A DNA stretch of 8,645 nucleotides from Akkermansia sp. (GTDB lineage Bacteria > Verrucomicrobiota > Verrucomicrobiia > Verrucomicrobiales > Akkermansiaceae): assembly GCA_017379255.1 (NCBI GenBank), contig JAFNWZ010000217.1, positions 1 through 8,645 on the forward strand, given 5' to 3'. The position numbers were made by a program, and so were the translations under genes. The notes beneath the pieces were generated by a model that saw only the letters and a list, made by a program, of their open reading frames with translations, was not told where the DNA came from and searched no databases. Positions 1 through 5,848 of the stretch are shown piece by piece. Position 1 is the stretch's first letter, and each line of letters begins with the position of its first letter.

Positions 1-1
1 C

Positions 2-784
2 CACGTGACCAACGCCCAGAATCGCGAATACTGGCAGGACCCCGAGCTGGCAGAAGCCTACGCCATGCGCGACAAAAAGGCCTTCATCCACCGCAAGCGG
101 GCCCTCAAGAAGGAACTGTTCCGCGTGGTAGGCGAGCAGACAGGACACCTCTTTGACCAGGACACCCTCACCATCGTGTGGGCACGCAGATTTGCCGCAT
201 ACAAACGCCCGGGACTCATCACCGAAAACCCGGTCATGTTCGAACGCATGCTGCAGCGCACCAACCGTCCGGTGCAGATGATATGGGCTGGCAAGCCCTA
301 CCCCACCGATTTCGCCGCGGTGGAAATATTCAACAACCTGAACAACCTGAGCAGGAAATACCCCCGCTGCGCCGTGCTCACCGGCTATGAACTCGGCCTC
401 AGCCGCCTGCTCAAGAACGGCTCAGACATCTGGCTGAACAACCCCGTGGTCACCCGCGAAGCCTCCGGCACCTCCGGCATGAGCGCCACCATGAACGGCT
501 CCGTCACCATCTCCACCAACGATGGCTGGGTGCGCGAGTTCGCCCGCAATGGAGAGAACTGCTTCATCATCCCCGAAGCCAAAGAGGGCCTTGCCCCCGA
601 AGCCCGCGACCGCTCCGACCGCGACAACTTCTACAACATTCTGGAAAGCCAGGTACTTCCCCTTTACTACGACAATCGTGATAAGTGGATGGACCTTGTC
701 TTCACCGGATTGCACGACATCTGCCCCACCTTCGATTCCGACCGCATGGCAGATGAGTACTACATAAAGATGTACAACTGCTGA
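2..784 (+). CDS. glgP: Alpha-glucan (glycogen/starch) phosphorylase, C-terminal part, truncated by window edge
   Basis: GT35-type alpha-glucan phosphorylase, which would release glucose-1-phosphate from glycogen or maltodextrin in the cytoplasm. Only about the last 260 residues are present: the frame is open to the left edge, and the GTG at 5 reads as an internal valine in a His-Val-Thr stretch, not a start. Counting that GTG as residue 1, visible family motifs are ARRFAAYKR (60-68), a WAGKPYP segment (94-100), and the PLP-loop motif EASGTSGM (152-159) followed by SATMNG; the C-terminal segment with LPLYYDNRDKW and DRMADEYY is also typical. The motifs fit the shorter 'alpha-glucan family phosphorylase' branch rather than the muscle/GlgP branch. 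Oddity: the residue after EASGTSGM is Ser160, where classical phosphorylases have the lysine that holds PLP. It could be a divergent active enzyme, a non-PLP relative, or the C-terminal half of a synthase-phosphorylase fusion; the missing N-terminus prevents a choice. Confidence 0.88.
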   Translation, partial: HVTNAQNREYWQDPELAEAYAMRDKKAFIHRKRALKKELFRVVGEQTGHLFDQDTLTIVWARRFAAYKRPGLITENPVMFERMLQRTNRPVQMIWAGKPYPTDFAAVEIFNNLNNLSRKYPRCAVLTGYELGLSRLLKNGSDIWLNNPVVTREASGTSGMSATMNGSVTISTNDGWVREFARNGENCFIIPEAKEGLAPEARDRSDRDNFYNILESQVLPLYYDNRDKWMDLVFTGLHDICPTFDSDRMADEYYIKMYNC

Positions 785-800
785 GTTGCGATTTTCCAGC

Positions 801-838
801 CGCTCTGCGCCCCATAATCGGCGCAGAGCGTTTTTTTT
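801..838 (+). terminator. Rho-independent terminator after the phosphorylase gene
   Basis: A perfect 11-bp GC-rich stem (801-811 with 820-830, CGCTCTGCGCC/GGCGCAGAGCG), an 8-base loop and a run of eight T (831-838). It begins 17 bases after the stop codon at 782-784, so it ends the phosphorylase transcript and separates it from the next gene. Confidence 0.93.
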
Positions 839-943
839 GCCTCCCGGGCTCACGCCCGACACTAAAAGACTGAGTGCCGCTCAATCCATTCACCATTTCC
901 GGATTTAACTACTCATTATTTTTAAATTTCAAAACATTTGAGC

Positions 944-972
944 TTGTCATCGTCTCGCATATCCTATAGAAT
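944..972 (+). promoter_or_regulatory. Sigma70-like promoter for the PEP-CTERM gene
   Basis: TTGTCA (944-949) and TAGAAT (967-972) are each one base off consensus, with a 17-bp spacer. An AT-rich stretch (about 915-936) lies just upstream. The predicted start near 979 gives a leader of roughly 100 bases before the ATG at 1077. The leader has no Shine-Dalgarno sequence close to that ATG. Confidence 0.6.
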
Positions 973-1076
973 GCGGGCATCGTTAGTCAGGACTTTTGTC
1001 ATTCCTGCAATCGAGGAAGCAGATACCCCTGGCCAGGCTACATAAAATCTATCAACACTCAAACATTACACATCAC

Positions 1077-1832
1077 ATGAAGAATACACTTGTTGCCCTC
1101 ATGGCACTGTCCAGCGTAAGCATGGCCGCCAACCTGACCCCTCTGGTCACCATGGACGAACTCGTAGCAAACGCCATTACCAGCAGCGCCACTCAGGTGG
1201 AGAACATGTCCGTCACCACCTATGAATTCAGTAACGGCTCCTACATCGGTGGCATCACCTGCGATGCACTTAACACCGCTCTGCAGGACAGCTCCCAGTA
1301 CATCACCATCGCCGCCTGGGTGAAACTGACCGACACAACTGGTATCGAGTCCATTTTCGGTTACGGTGCCCAGGCCGATGGCTTCAAGCTCTGCACCAAC
1401 GGCAGCGGCCTTCAGTACACAGCCAAGGGCGTGGATGATTACCCTACGGTAACAGCCGGCATTCAGGCTGACACCTGGACTCTGGTGGGCATCTCCTTCA
1501 AGGGCGGCAATGCTGCTGCCGATGGAGCAAGATATTTTGCCGGCACAGGCAACAACAACTACTTTACCCGTAACCTTGGTGGCTTCGACACCCCCGGTGA
1601 AGGAGATCTGACCTTTGCCATCGGTTCCGGCAACTCCGGCAACTCCCGTGAGCCTTTCAATGGTCAGATCGCCGGGCTTACCATCTTCACCTCCTCCAGC
1701 GTTATCGGCGGTGTGAATGATGTAACCACATACATGGGCACAGTTGCTCCGGTAGCCATCCCCGAACCCGCAACCGCCACACTTTCCCTGCTGGCACTGG
1801 CTGGTCTGGCCGCACGCCGCCGCCGCAAGTAA
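1077..1832 (+). CDS. Secreted PEP-CTERM protein with a LamG/concanavalin-like domain
   Basis: 251-residue exported protein. The ATG at 1077 was chosen because it begins a clear signal peptide: MKNTLVALMALSSVSMA, with likely cleavage after Ala17. In-frame codons reach back to a TTG at 996, but that would bury the signal 27 residues inside. The middle part (about 45-215) reads as a LamG/laminin-type beta-sandwich, with the typical strands ITIAAWVKL (76-84), WTLVGISF (134-141) and FNGQIAGLTIF (194-204). The C-terminus is a PEP-CTERM sorting signal: Pro-Glu-Pro at 229-231, a hydrophobic stretch (about 233-244) and the basic end ARRRRK. In this family the tail is processed by an exosortase, so the protein probably ends up in the outer envelope or surface matrix. 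The ligand is unknown; glycan binding is only a guess from the fold. It stands alone, with its own promoter and a hairpin after it. Confidence 0.9.
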   Translation: MKNTLVALMALSSVSMAANLTPLVTMDELVANAITSSATQVENMSVTTYEFSNGSYIGGITCDALNTALQDSSQYITIAAWVKLTDTTGIESIFGYGAQADGFKLCTNGSGLQYTAKGVDDYPTVTAGIQADTWTLVGISFKGGNAAADGARYFAGTGNNNYFTRNLGGFDTPGEGDLTFAIGSGNSGNSREPFNGQIAGLTIFTSSSVIGGVNDVTTYMGTVAPVAIPEPATATLSLLALAGLAARRRRK

Positions 1833-1856
1833 AAACAGAGACTGACTATCATTCTC

Positions 1857-1885
1857 ACAGCTCAAGCCCGTCGGGCTTGAGCTGT
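1857..1885. terminator. Perfect hairpin between convergent genes, probable (bidirectional) terminator
   Basis: A 14-base perfect inverted repeat (1857-1870 with 1872-1885, ACAGCTCAAGCCCG and its complement) around a single central T; a real loop would open the inner pairs. It sits 24 bases after the PEP-CTERM stop and 35 bases before the end of the opposing hexosaminidase gene. On the plus strand it is followed by ATTCTTTC, only a weak T-run, so termination strength is uncertain. Confidence 0.65.
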
Positions 1886-1920
1886 ATTCTTTCTGGCAAA
1901 GCCCTGCGCTTCACCATGCA

Positions 1921-2979
1921 TCAATATTCCTGCACCGGGGAGCCCGGAGCAGCTGCAACCTCCTCAACGGAAGCATGAAAAGCACCCACATCCCTCAGGT
2001 AGTCGTTCCACTCAATGAAAGTCATGGGGCGCTGCGCGGAGATATGCAGGCGGAAGCGGGCGATACGGCGCTCAACCGTTTCCAGCATTTCAGCAGGCAA
2101 TTCCGCAATGGCCGCAGCTACGGCTTCCAGATGCTCCACCGCATTGTGACAAACCAGCGGCAAATCGCACCCGGCGCGCAGAGCCATGGCAGCAGATTCG
2201 GCGGGGGCAAAACGCTTGGCAATGGCCCCCATGCACAGGTCATCTGTAAACACCACGCCCTCATAGCCCAGCTGGTCACGCAGGAAGCCCTGCACCAGCG
2301 CAGGAGAAAGCGAGGTGGGGAGCTCCGCATCAATCTCCGGGATGAGGAGGTGCGCAATCATGAGCGAAGGCAGCTCCGGCATGAGAGCAGTGAACGGCAT
2401 GGTGGCCGATGCCAGGAAAGAATCCCGGGTGCCGTGCAGCACAGGCAGATCATGGTGCGGGTCACACTCCGCCGCCCCCATACCGGGGAAATGCTTGCCG
2501 CAGGTCAGAATACCACGGCTGAAAGTGGCGCGGTTCCATACTCCGGCGTTTGATATGACAGCCTGCGTATCCGCCCCCCAGCAGCGGCTGGGCAGCGCAT
2601 TCGCATGCGGTGAGGCCAGATCCAGCACCGGGGCAAAATTCGTATTCACCCCCAGGGTGTGCAGGCAGGCAGCGTTGTAATAAGCCGCGCGCCGGATCTG
2701 GTGGGCACTGCCCGCCTGCGCCAGCGCCGAGGCAGAGGGCAGCTGCACGCCGATTTCAGCCGTGCGCACCACACGGCCTCCCTCCTGGTCAATGGCGATA
2801 ACCGGTTCGTCCGGCCCGGTGGTGAGGCGGCGCAGCTCATCCGTGAGCTCCCGGGTGAGCTCATAGTCCGCAATATTGCGGGTAAAGAGAATATAGCCCG
2901 CCGGCTGCAGACGCGAGAAGAGCTCGCGCTCACGCGGGGTGAGAACAAGCCCCTCCACACCTGCAATAACCGGCAGCAT
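1921..2979 (-). CDS. nagZ: Beta-N-acetylhexosaminidase, glycoside hydrolase family 3 (NagZ-like)
   Basis: 352-residue GH3 enzyme expected to remove beta-linked N-acetylglucosamine, classically from muropeptides during peptidoglycan recycling. Motifs: IDQEGGR (63-69), the substrate-binding KHFPG (162-166), the D-x-H general acid/base loop in ECDPHHDLP (Asp173, His175), and the nucleophile loop VFTDDL (243-248, with the aspartate pair 246/247). Length fits the single-domain NagZ type (about 340 residues), with no signal peptide visible, so it is probably cytoplasmic. The family usually reads KHFPGHG; here it is KHFPGMG. It is the second gene of an operon: its ATG lies 2 bases after the pyrE stop, which suggests translational coupling. 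A more general hexosaminidase acting on host-derived sugars cannot be excluded. Confidence 0.9.
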   Translation of the reverse strand: MLPVIAGVEGLVLTPRERELFSRLQPAGYILFTRNIADYELTRELTDELRRLTTGPDEPVIAIDQEGGRVVRTAEIGVQLPSASALAQAGSAHQIRRAAYYNAACLHTLGVNTNFAPVLDLASPHANALPSRCWGADTQAVISNAGVWNRATFSRGILTCGKHFPGMGAAECDPHHDLPVLHGTRDSFLASATMPFTALMPELPSLMIAHLLIPEIDAELPTSLSPALVQGFLRDQLGYEGVVFTDDLCMGAIAKRFAPAESAAMALRAGCDLPLVCHNAVEHLEAVAAAIAELPAEMLETVERRIARFRLHISAQRPMTFIEWNDYLRDVGAFHASVEEVAAAPGSPVQEY

Positions 2980-2981
2980 GT

Positions 2982-3557
2982 TTACTTACCGCCAAAAATG
3001 GTGGCGCGGGTGAACATGGGGAATACAGGAATACCGCGGCTTTCGATAGCCTCGCGCCCGCCCTCCTGGCGATCCACCAGCACCAGCGCAGCCACCACCT
3101 TGCCGCCTTCAGCCTCAATGGCATCAATGGCTTTCAGAGTGGAACCGCCGGTGGTAATCACATCATCCACCACAATAACTTCCTGCCCTGCTTCAAAGTT
3201 ACCCTCAATGCGCTTGCCGCGGCCGTGGTCCTTGGCTTCCTTGCGCACGGTGAAAACCTTGAGCGGCTCATCTGCCTCCACGGAATACATGCCGATAGCC
3301 AGCGAAATGGGGTCAGCACCCATGGTCATACCGCCAATGGAGGTCACACCAGGAAACTTGGGCATAATTTCCTCCTGCACCAGTCCCCACCCCACCTGAC
3401 CAATCAGGTTTGCACCGCGGGCATCCAACGCCGTGATGCGGCAGTCGCAGTACAAATCACTTTCCTTGCCGGAAGCAAGAATGAAATGCCCCGTCTTAAT
3501 GGACTTGGTGAGCAAAATATTCAGAAGTTCTTTCTTTGCATCTGTCATAACAAACAC
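2982..3557 (-). CDS. pyrE: Orotate phosphoribosyltransferase
   Basis: 191-residue type I phosphoribosyltransferase that joins orotate and PRPP to form orotidine 5'-phosphate in de novo pyrimidine synthesis. The catalytic flexible loop FTVRKEAKDHGRGKRIEG (102-119) and the PRPP-binding motif VIVVDDVITTGGST (127-140) are complete, and the N-terminal LASGKESDLYCDCR segment (27-40) is family-typical. The GTG start at 3557 is preferred because GGAGGAG lies 6 bases upstream; the in-frame ATG at 3548 would be 15 bases away and removes only three residues. The hexosaminidase gene follows 2 bases after the stop, so pyrE leads a two-gene transcript. No convincing -35/-10 pair was found for it in the upstream AT-rich region. 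Confidence 0.94.
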   Translation of the reverse strand: MFVMTDAKKELLNILLTKSIKTGHFILASGKESDLYCDCRITALDARGANLIGQVGWGLVQEEIMPKFPGVTSIGGMTMGADPISLAIGMYSVEADEPLKVFTVRKEAKDHGRGKRIEGNFEAGQEVIVVDDVITTGGSTLKAIDAIEAEGGKVVAALVLVDRQEGGREAIESRGIPVFPMFTRATIFGGK

Positions 3558-3563
3558 ATTCTA

Positions 3564-3570
3564 CTCCTCC
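3564..3570 (-). promoter_or_regulatory. Strong Shine-Dalgarno site of pyrE
   Basis: GGAGGAG on the minus strand, 6 bases from the GTG (3557) and 4 bases from an out-of-frame ATG (3559). It decides the pyrE start. It is notable because most other host genes in this window lack an obvious site. Confidence 0.75.
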
Positions 3571-3806
3571 GAGCAAAAAAAATCAAGGCGTTTTCCTGAA
3601 CTTGTTCCGGGCATACAACAAGGGGAAGCCCAATCAGCATTTTGTTAACCTGTGAACATTATTACGAACAAAATGATGTAACATATATTCCCTGTACAAA
3701 TCACACGATATAAATACACAGATAAAAACAACAGTCTGCCATGAAACACGCGCAAATGCGCACAATGGGCAGCATATCCTGAGCACCACTTTCCTGAAAC
3801 CCAGTC

Positions 3807-3825
3807 AAAAAAAAAAAAAAAAAAA
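3807..3825. repeat. Homopolymer of 19 adenines (possible UP element or slippage tract)
   Basis: Nineteen uninterrupted A. Relative to a transcription start near 3869, set by the TATAAT at 3857-3862, it covers about -62 to -44, the place where UP elements contact the RNA polymerase alpha subunit. Runs this long are also prone to replication slippage, so the length may vary between cells or be mis-called in assembly. Confidence 0.85.
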
Positions 3826-3851
3826 CAATTATCAAACAATATATTATTTTC

Positions 3852-3865
3852 GGAGTTATAATTCC
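3852..3865 (+). promoter_or_regulatory. -10 box with overlapping palindrome, promoter/operator of the MarR gene
   Basis: A perfect TATAAT (3857-3862) lies inside the 14-bp imperfect palindrome GGAGTTATAATTCC (12 of 14 positions symmetric, centre TTATAA), about 45 bases before the MarR ATG. No good -35 hexamer exists 16-18 bp upstream. MarR proteins commonly repress their own genes by binding palindromes over the -10 region, so this is the best operator candidate; binding itself is inference. Confidence 0.5.
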
Positions 3866-3909
3866 AACAAGAAAGTTTTTTATTCCATTTTTTAGACTGG
3901 ACAATCCGC

Positions 3910-4386
3910 ATGACGACTAGTAATATAGCCGGTGAGATGACTGATAAATCCCCCCACTTATTATTCAGACAACTTCTTGAAACACTCGACGACCTACGCC
4001 GCGACAGCATCAAAGCGCTCAAAGAAGCCGACAAGAGCACCATGCTGGGGCTTACCGTCCGCCAGGGTTCTGCCATTTCCCAGCTCAAGCTGATGCTGGA
4101 GGAAAAGCCGCAGGGCATTGCCTTGAAAGACCTGGCTAAGCGTATGCAGATGACAGTACCGGCAACCTCCCTGCTCGTGGAGACGCTGGTGACCAAGGGG
4201 TACACCAGCCGCACACAGGACCCGGAAGACCGCCGGGCGGTCCGGCTCACCCTTACAGAGCAAGGACTTTCTATTTTTGAACACGTTTACGCGCATTTCC
4301 ATGCAGAAATCGCCAATCGCGCACAGTCTCTGACCCCGGAGGAAGTACGGGCTCTCGGCAGCATTGTCAAAAAAATGCAGAGCTGA
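3910..4386 (+). CDS. MarR-family winged helix-turn-helix transcriptional regulator
   Basis: 158-residue protein of typical MarR length. Layout: N-terminal dimerisation helix (about 15-60), helix-turn-helix (about 70-97, IALKDLAKRMQMTVPATSLLVETLVTKG, given here only as a locator), wing with the hallmark DPEDRRAVRLTLTEQG (104-119), and C-terminal dimerisation helices (120-158). MarR proteins bind palindromic promoter DNA as dimers and usually release it on binding a small ligand. The start at 3910 has no Shine-Dalgarno site; Met10 at 3937 is an alternative. The next genes, YbjN-like and fabI, lie downstream on the same strand with their own promoter. It could therefore regulate itself, that operon, or both; FabT of streptococci is a precedent for a MarR protein controlling fatty-acid genes. 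No effector-binding cysteine is present. Confidence 0.9.
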   Translation: MTTSNIAGEMTDKSPHLLFRQLLETLDDLRRDSIKALKEADKSTMLGLTVRQGSAISQLKLMLEEKPQGIALKDLAKRMQMTVPATSLLVETLVTKGYTSRTQDPEDRRAVRLTLTEQGLSIFEHVYAHFHAEIANRAQSLTPEEVRALGSIVKKMQS

Positions 4387-4398
4387 ACCGCGAACAGC

Positions 4399-4420
4399 GC
4401 CGCAGCAGAGCGGCACTTTT
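4399..4420 (+). terminator. Weak terminator-like hairpin after the MarR gene
   Basis: GCCGC (4399-4403) pairs with GCGGC (4410-4414) around a 6-base loop, followed by ACTTTT. The stem is only 5 bp and the T-run four, so read-through into the downstream genes is likely. Confidence 0.3.
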
Positions 4421-4433
4421 GGCACACTAAGGC

Positions 4434-4462
4434 TTGACTTGGCATCAGCTGGCGTGTACTAT
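4434..4462 (+). promoter_or_regulatory. Sigma70-like promoter for the YbjN-like gene and fabI
   Basis: TTGACT (4434-4439) and TACTAT (4457-4462), with an ideal 17-bp spacer; both boxes match consensus at five of six positions. The predicted start is near 4469, giving a leader of about 54 bases. Confidence 0.7.
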
Positions 4463-4476
4463 GTTACCAGAACAAA

Positions 4477-4496
4477 GCGGGGATACCCATCCCCGC
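4477..4496 (+). promoter_or_regulatory. Leader hairpin at the 5' end of the YbjN-fabI transcript
   Basis: GCGGGGAT (4477-4484) pairs perfectly with ATCCCCGC (4489-4496) around a 4-base ACCC loop, about 8 bases from the predicted transcript start and 26 bases before the ATG at 4523. No T-run follows, so it is not an intrinsic terminator. mRNA stabilisation or translational control is possible. Confidence 0.45.
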
Positions 4497-4522
4497 GGTA
4501 AACACCAGCCCATCTTCATCAT

Positions 4523-4978
4523 ATGTCGAATCATCCGAACCTCCTGGCACAAGTACGCCAGCATCTCATCAGCCATGGTGAATCCTACCAGTGGGTCACC
4601 ATGGGTGCAGAAAACGAAAAAATCGGACTGGCCTATCTTCCTGTCACGAATACAGAAATCCCCTGCTCTTTCATGTTCACCGAGCTGAAAGAGCCGTGCA
4701 GCCTGGTATTCGATGTCAACTTTGCCTACCGCATTTCCCCGGCAGACCGTGCAGAGGTGAGCATGCTCCTGCTCACGCTCAACGCCAACCTGCCCGAAGG
4801 CCAGCTGCTCATCGACATGGAAAGCGGCCTGGTATACTATCGTCTCAAATACGTCGTCTCGAATGTTGAGGTCACGGAAGAGGAAATCCGTGCCCAGATT
4901 AAGCACATGGAGGATGTGGGTATCAGCATGGCTCATACCTATCCCCGCATCATCATGCAGGAATTCCCCCTGTATTAA
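4523..4978 (+). CDS. YbjN-domain (type III secretion chaperone-like fold) protein, function unknown
   Basis: 151-residue cytoplasmic protein without signal or membrane segments. The pattern of a beta-sheet half (about 20-70), a helix with LLLTLNANLPEGQLLIDMESGLVYYRL (82-108, locator only) and a final helical segment ending in YPRII (140-144) matches what I know of YbjN/DUF1790 proteins. The recognition rests on this arrangement, not on catalytic residues, which the family lacks. Its role is unknown; E. coli YbjN has been linked to stress and motility regulation. The ATG at 4523 has no Shine-Dalgarno site, but it follows a promoter and leader hairpin. fabI starts 24 bases after its stop with no terminator between them, so they are probably co-transcribed. 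Confidence 0.7.
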   Translation: MSNHPNLLAQVRQHLISHGESYQWVTMGAENEKIGLAYLPVTNTEIPCSFMFTELKEPCSLVFDVNFAYRISPADRAEVSMLLLTLNANLPEGQLLIDMESGLVYYRLKYVVSNVEVTEEEIRAQIKHMEDVGISMAHTYPRIIMQEFPLY

Positions 4979-5002
4979 CCCCAACCAGATACATTCACCC
5001 AA

Positions 5003-5797
5003 ATGTCCCTTAACAAACCCTTAGCCGGAAAAGTCGGCATCGTGACAGGTGTCGCCAATCACCGCAGCATTGCATTCGGAATCGCTAAAGCCTGGCACGA
5101 AGCCGGCGCCAGACTCATCTTCAACTACCAGGGCGAACGCCTCAAAGACGGCGTCATCAAGCTGGTGAAAGAGCACTTTGGCGAAGACACCCCTGTCTGC
5201 TCGCTGGATGTGAGCGATGACCAGTCCATTGCAGACTTCTTCACCTTCGTGGGCGAGCACACCGACCACGTAGATATGCTGCTGCACGCCGTGGCCTTTG
5301 CCCCCAAAGCCCCCGGCACCCTGGAAGGCCACTTCTCCGAGATTCCCCGCGATGCATGGAACCTCTCCCTGCAGATTTCCGCCTACTCCCTCATTGCCCT
5401 TTCCCGAGCCGTAGCTCCGTTCATGGTCAATGGCGGCAGCATCACCGCCCTCACCTACTACGCCAGCCAGAAGGTAGTTCCCAATTACAACCTCATGGCC
5501 GTCTCCAAAGCAGCCCTGGAAACCTGCTGCAAGTACCTGGCCTACGACCTGGGCCGCCGAGAAGCGCCCATCCGCGTGAACTGCATCTCCGCCGGCCCGG
5601 TGCAGACCCTGGCTGCCCGCGGCGTATCCGGCTTCACCGGCATGTTCAAGGTGTACGAGGAAAAAGCCCCGCTGCAGCGCTCCTGCACGCTGGAAGAACT
5701 GGGCGCCACCGCCACCTACCTCGCCAGCGATGGCGCTGCCTCCATGACCGGCCAGATTCTCTATGTAGACGGCGGTTACGAAATTGTAGGCATGTAA
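5003..5797 (+). CDS. fabI: Enoyl-[acyl-carrier-protein] reductase (NADH), FabI type
   Basis: 264-residue short-chain dehydrogenase-fold enzyme performing the last reduction of each fatty-acid elongation cycle (trans-2-enoyl-ACP to acyl-ACP). The FabI-specific cofactor motif GVANHRSIA (16-24) replaces the usual SDR GxxxGxG. The catalytic set is Tyr152 (in LTYY), Tyr162 and Lys169 (Y-x6-K in YNLMAVSK), corresponding to Tyr146, Tyr156 and Lys163 of E. coli FabI. ISAGPVQTLAA (195-205) and the C-terminal YVDGGYEIVGM are also typical. Length equals the family norm. It is probably the second gene of an operon with the YbjN-like gene 24 bases upstream, and is closed by a strong terminator. Enzymes of this type are the usual target of triclosan; nothing here allows a statement on resistance. 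Confidence 0.96.
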   Translation: MSLNKPLAGKVGIVTGVANHRSIAFGIAKAWHEAGARLIFNYQGERLKDGVIKLVKEHFGEDTPVCSLDVSDDQSIADFFTFVGEHTDHVDMLLHAVAFAPKAPGTLEGHFSEIPRDAWNLSLQISAYSLIALSRAVAPFMVNGGSITALTYYASQKVVPNYNLMAVSKAALETCCKYLAYDLGRREAPIRVNCISAGPVQTLAARGVSGFTGMFKVYEEKAPLQRSCTLEELGATATYLASDGAASMTGQILYVDGGYEIVGM

Positions 5798-5819
5798 GCC
5801 ACAAGCACTCGCTTTTCAG

Positions 5820-5848
5820 CAGCCCCGGGTTTTCCCGGGGCTGTTTTT
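5820..5848 (+). terminator. Rho-independent terminator of the fabI operon
   Basis: A perfect 10-bp stem (5820-5829 CAGCCCCGGG with 5834-5843), a TTTT loop and five T (5844-5848). It starts 22 bases after the fabI stop, and its T-run overlaps the stop codon of the opposing acetyltransferase gene. Confidence 0.95.

Larger units (their letters stand above)
3558..3909. other. 352-bp AT-rich divergent intergenic region between pyrE and the MarR gene
   Basis: No gene of credible length is present. It holds the pyrE Shine-Dalgarno site, a 6-bp inverted repeat CTTGTT/AACAAG (3601-3606, 3617-3622) that could be an operator, a small palindrome GCGCAAATGCGC (3750-3761), the A19 tract (3807-3825), and the TATAAT box with its palindrome (3852-3865). 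A 13-codon plus-strand frame (3741-3782) has nothing to support it. Base composition is clearly more AT-rich than the flanking genes. Confidence 0.7.

Noticed and set aside
845..858. CGGGC-TCAC-GCCCG hairpin after the phosphorylase terminator
   Set aside because: Five base pairs without a T-run right behind a strong terminator; no separate role supported.
996..1076. Upstream TTG start for the PEP-CTERM protein
   Set aside because: It would put 27 residues before a standard signal peptide; the ATG at 1077 is the sensible start.
1059..1865. Long open frame (268 codons) antisense to the PEP-CTERM gene
   Set aside because: The plus strand has a signal peptide, domain and sorting tail; the antisense translation is low-complexity and Gly/Ala/Val-rich, as expected from a shadow of a GC-rich gene.
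2659..3399. Plus-strand open frame of 246 codons across nagZ and pyrE
   Set aside because: It overlaps two unmistakable minus-strand enzymes and has no recognisable motif.
3741..3782. 13-codon plus-strand mini-ORF upstream of the A tract
   Set aside because: Too short, no ribosome site, no sign of conservation available from one sequence.
3645..4250. Minus-strand frame antisense to the MarR gene, containing a Phe run from the A tract
   Set aside because: The phenylalanine run is just the A19 tract read backwards; no start signal or motif.
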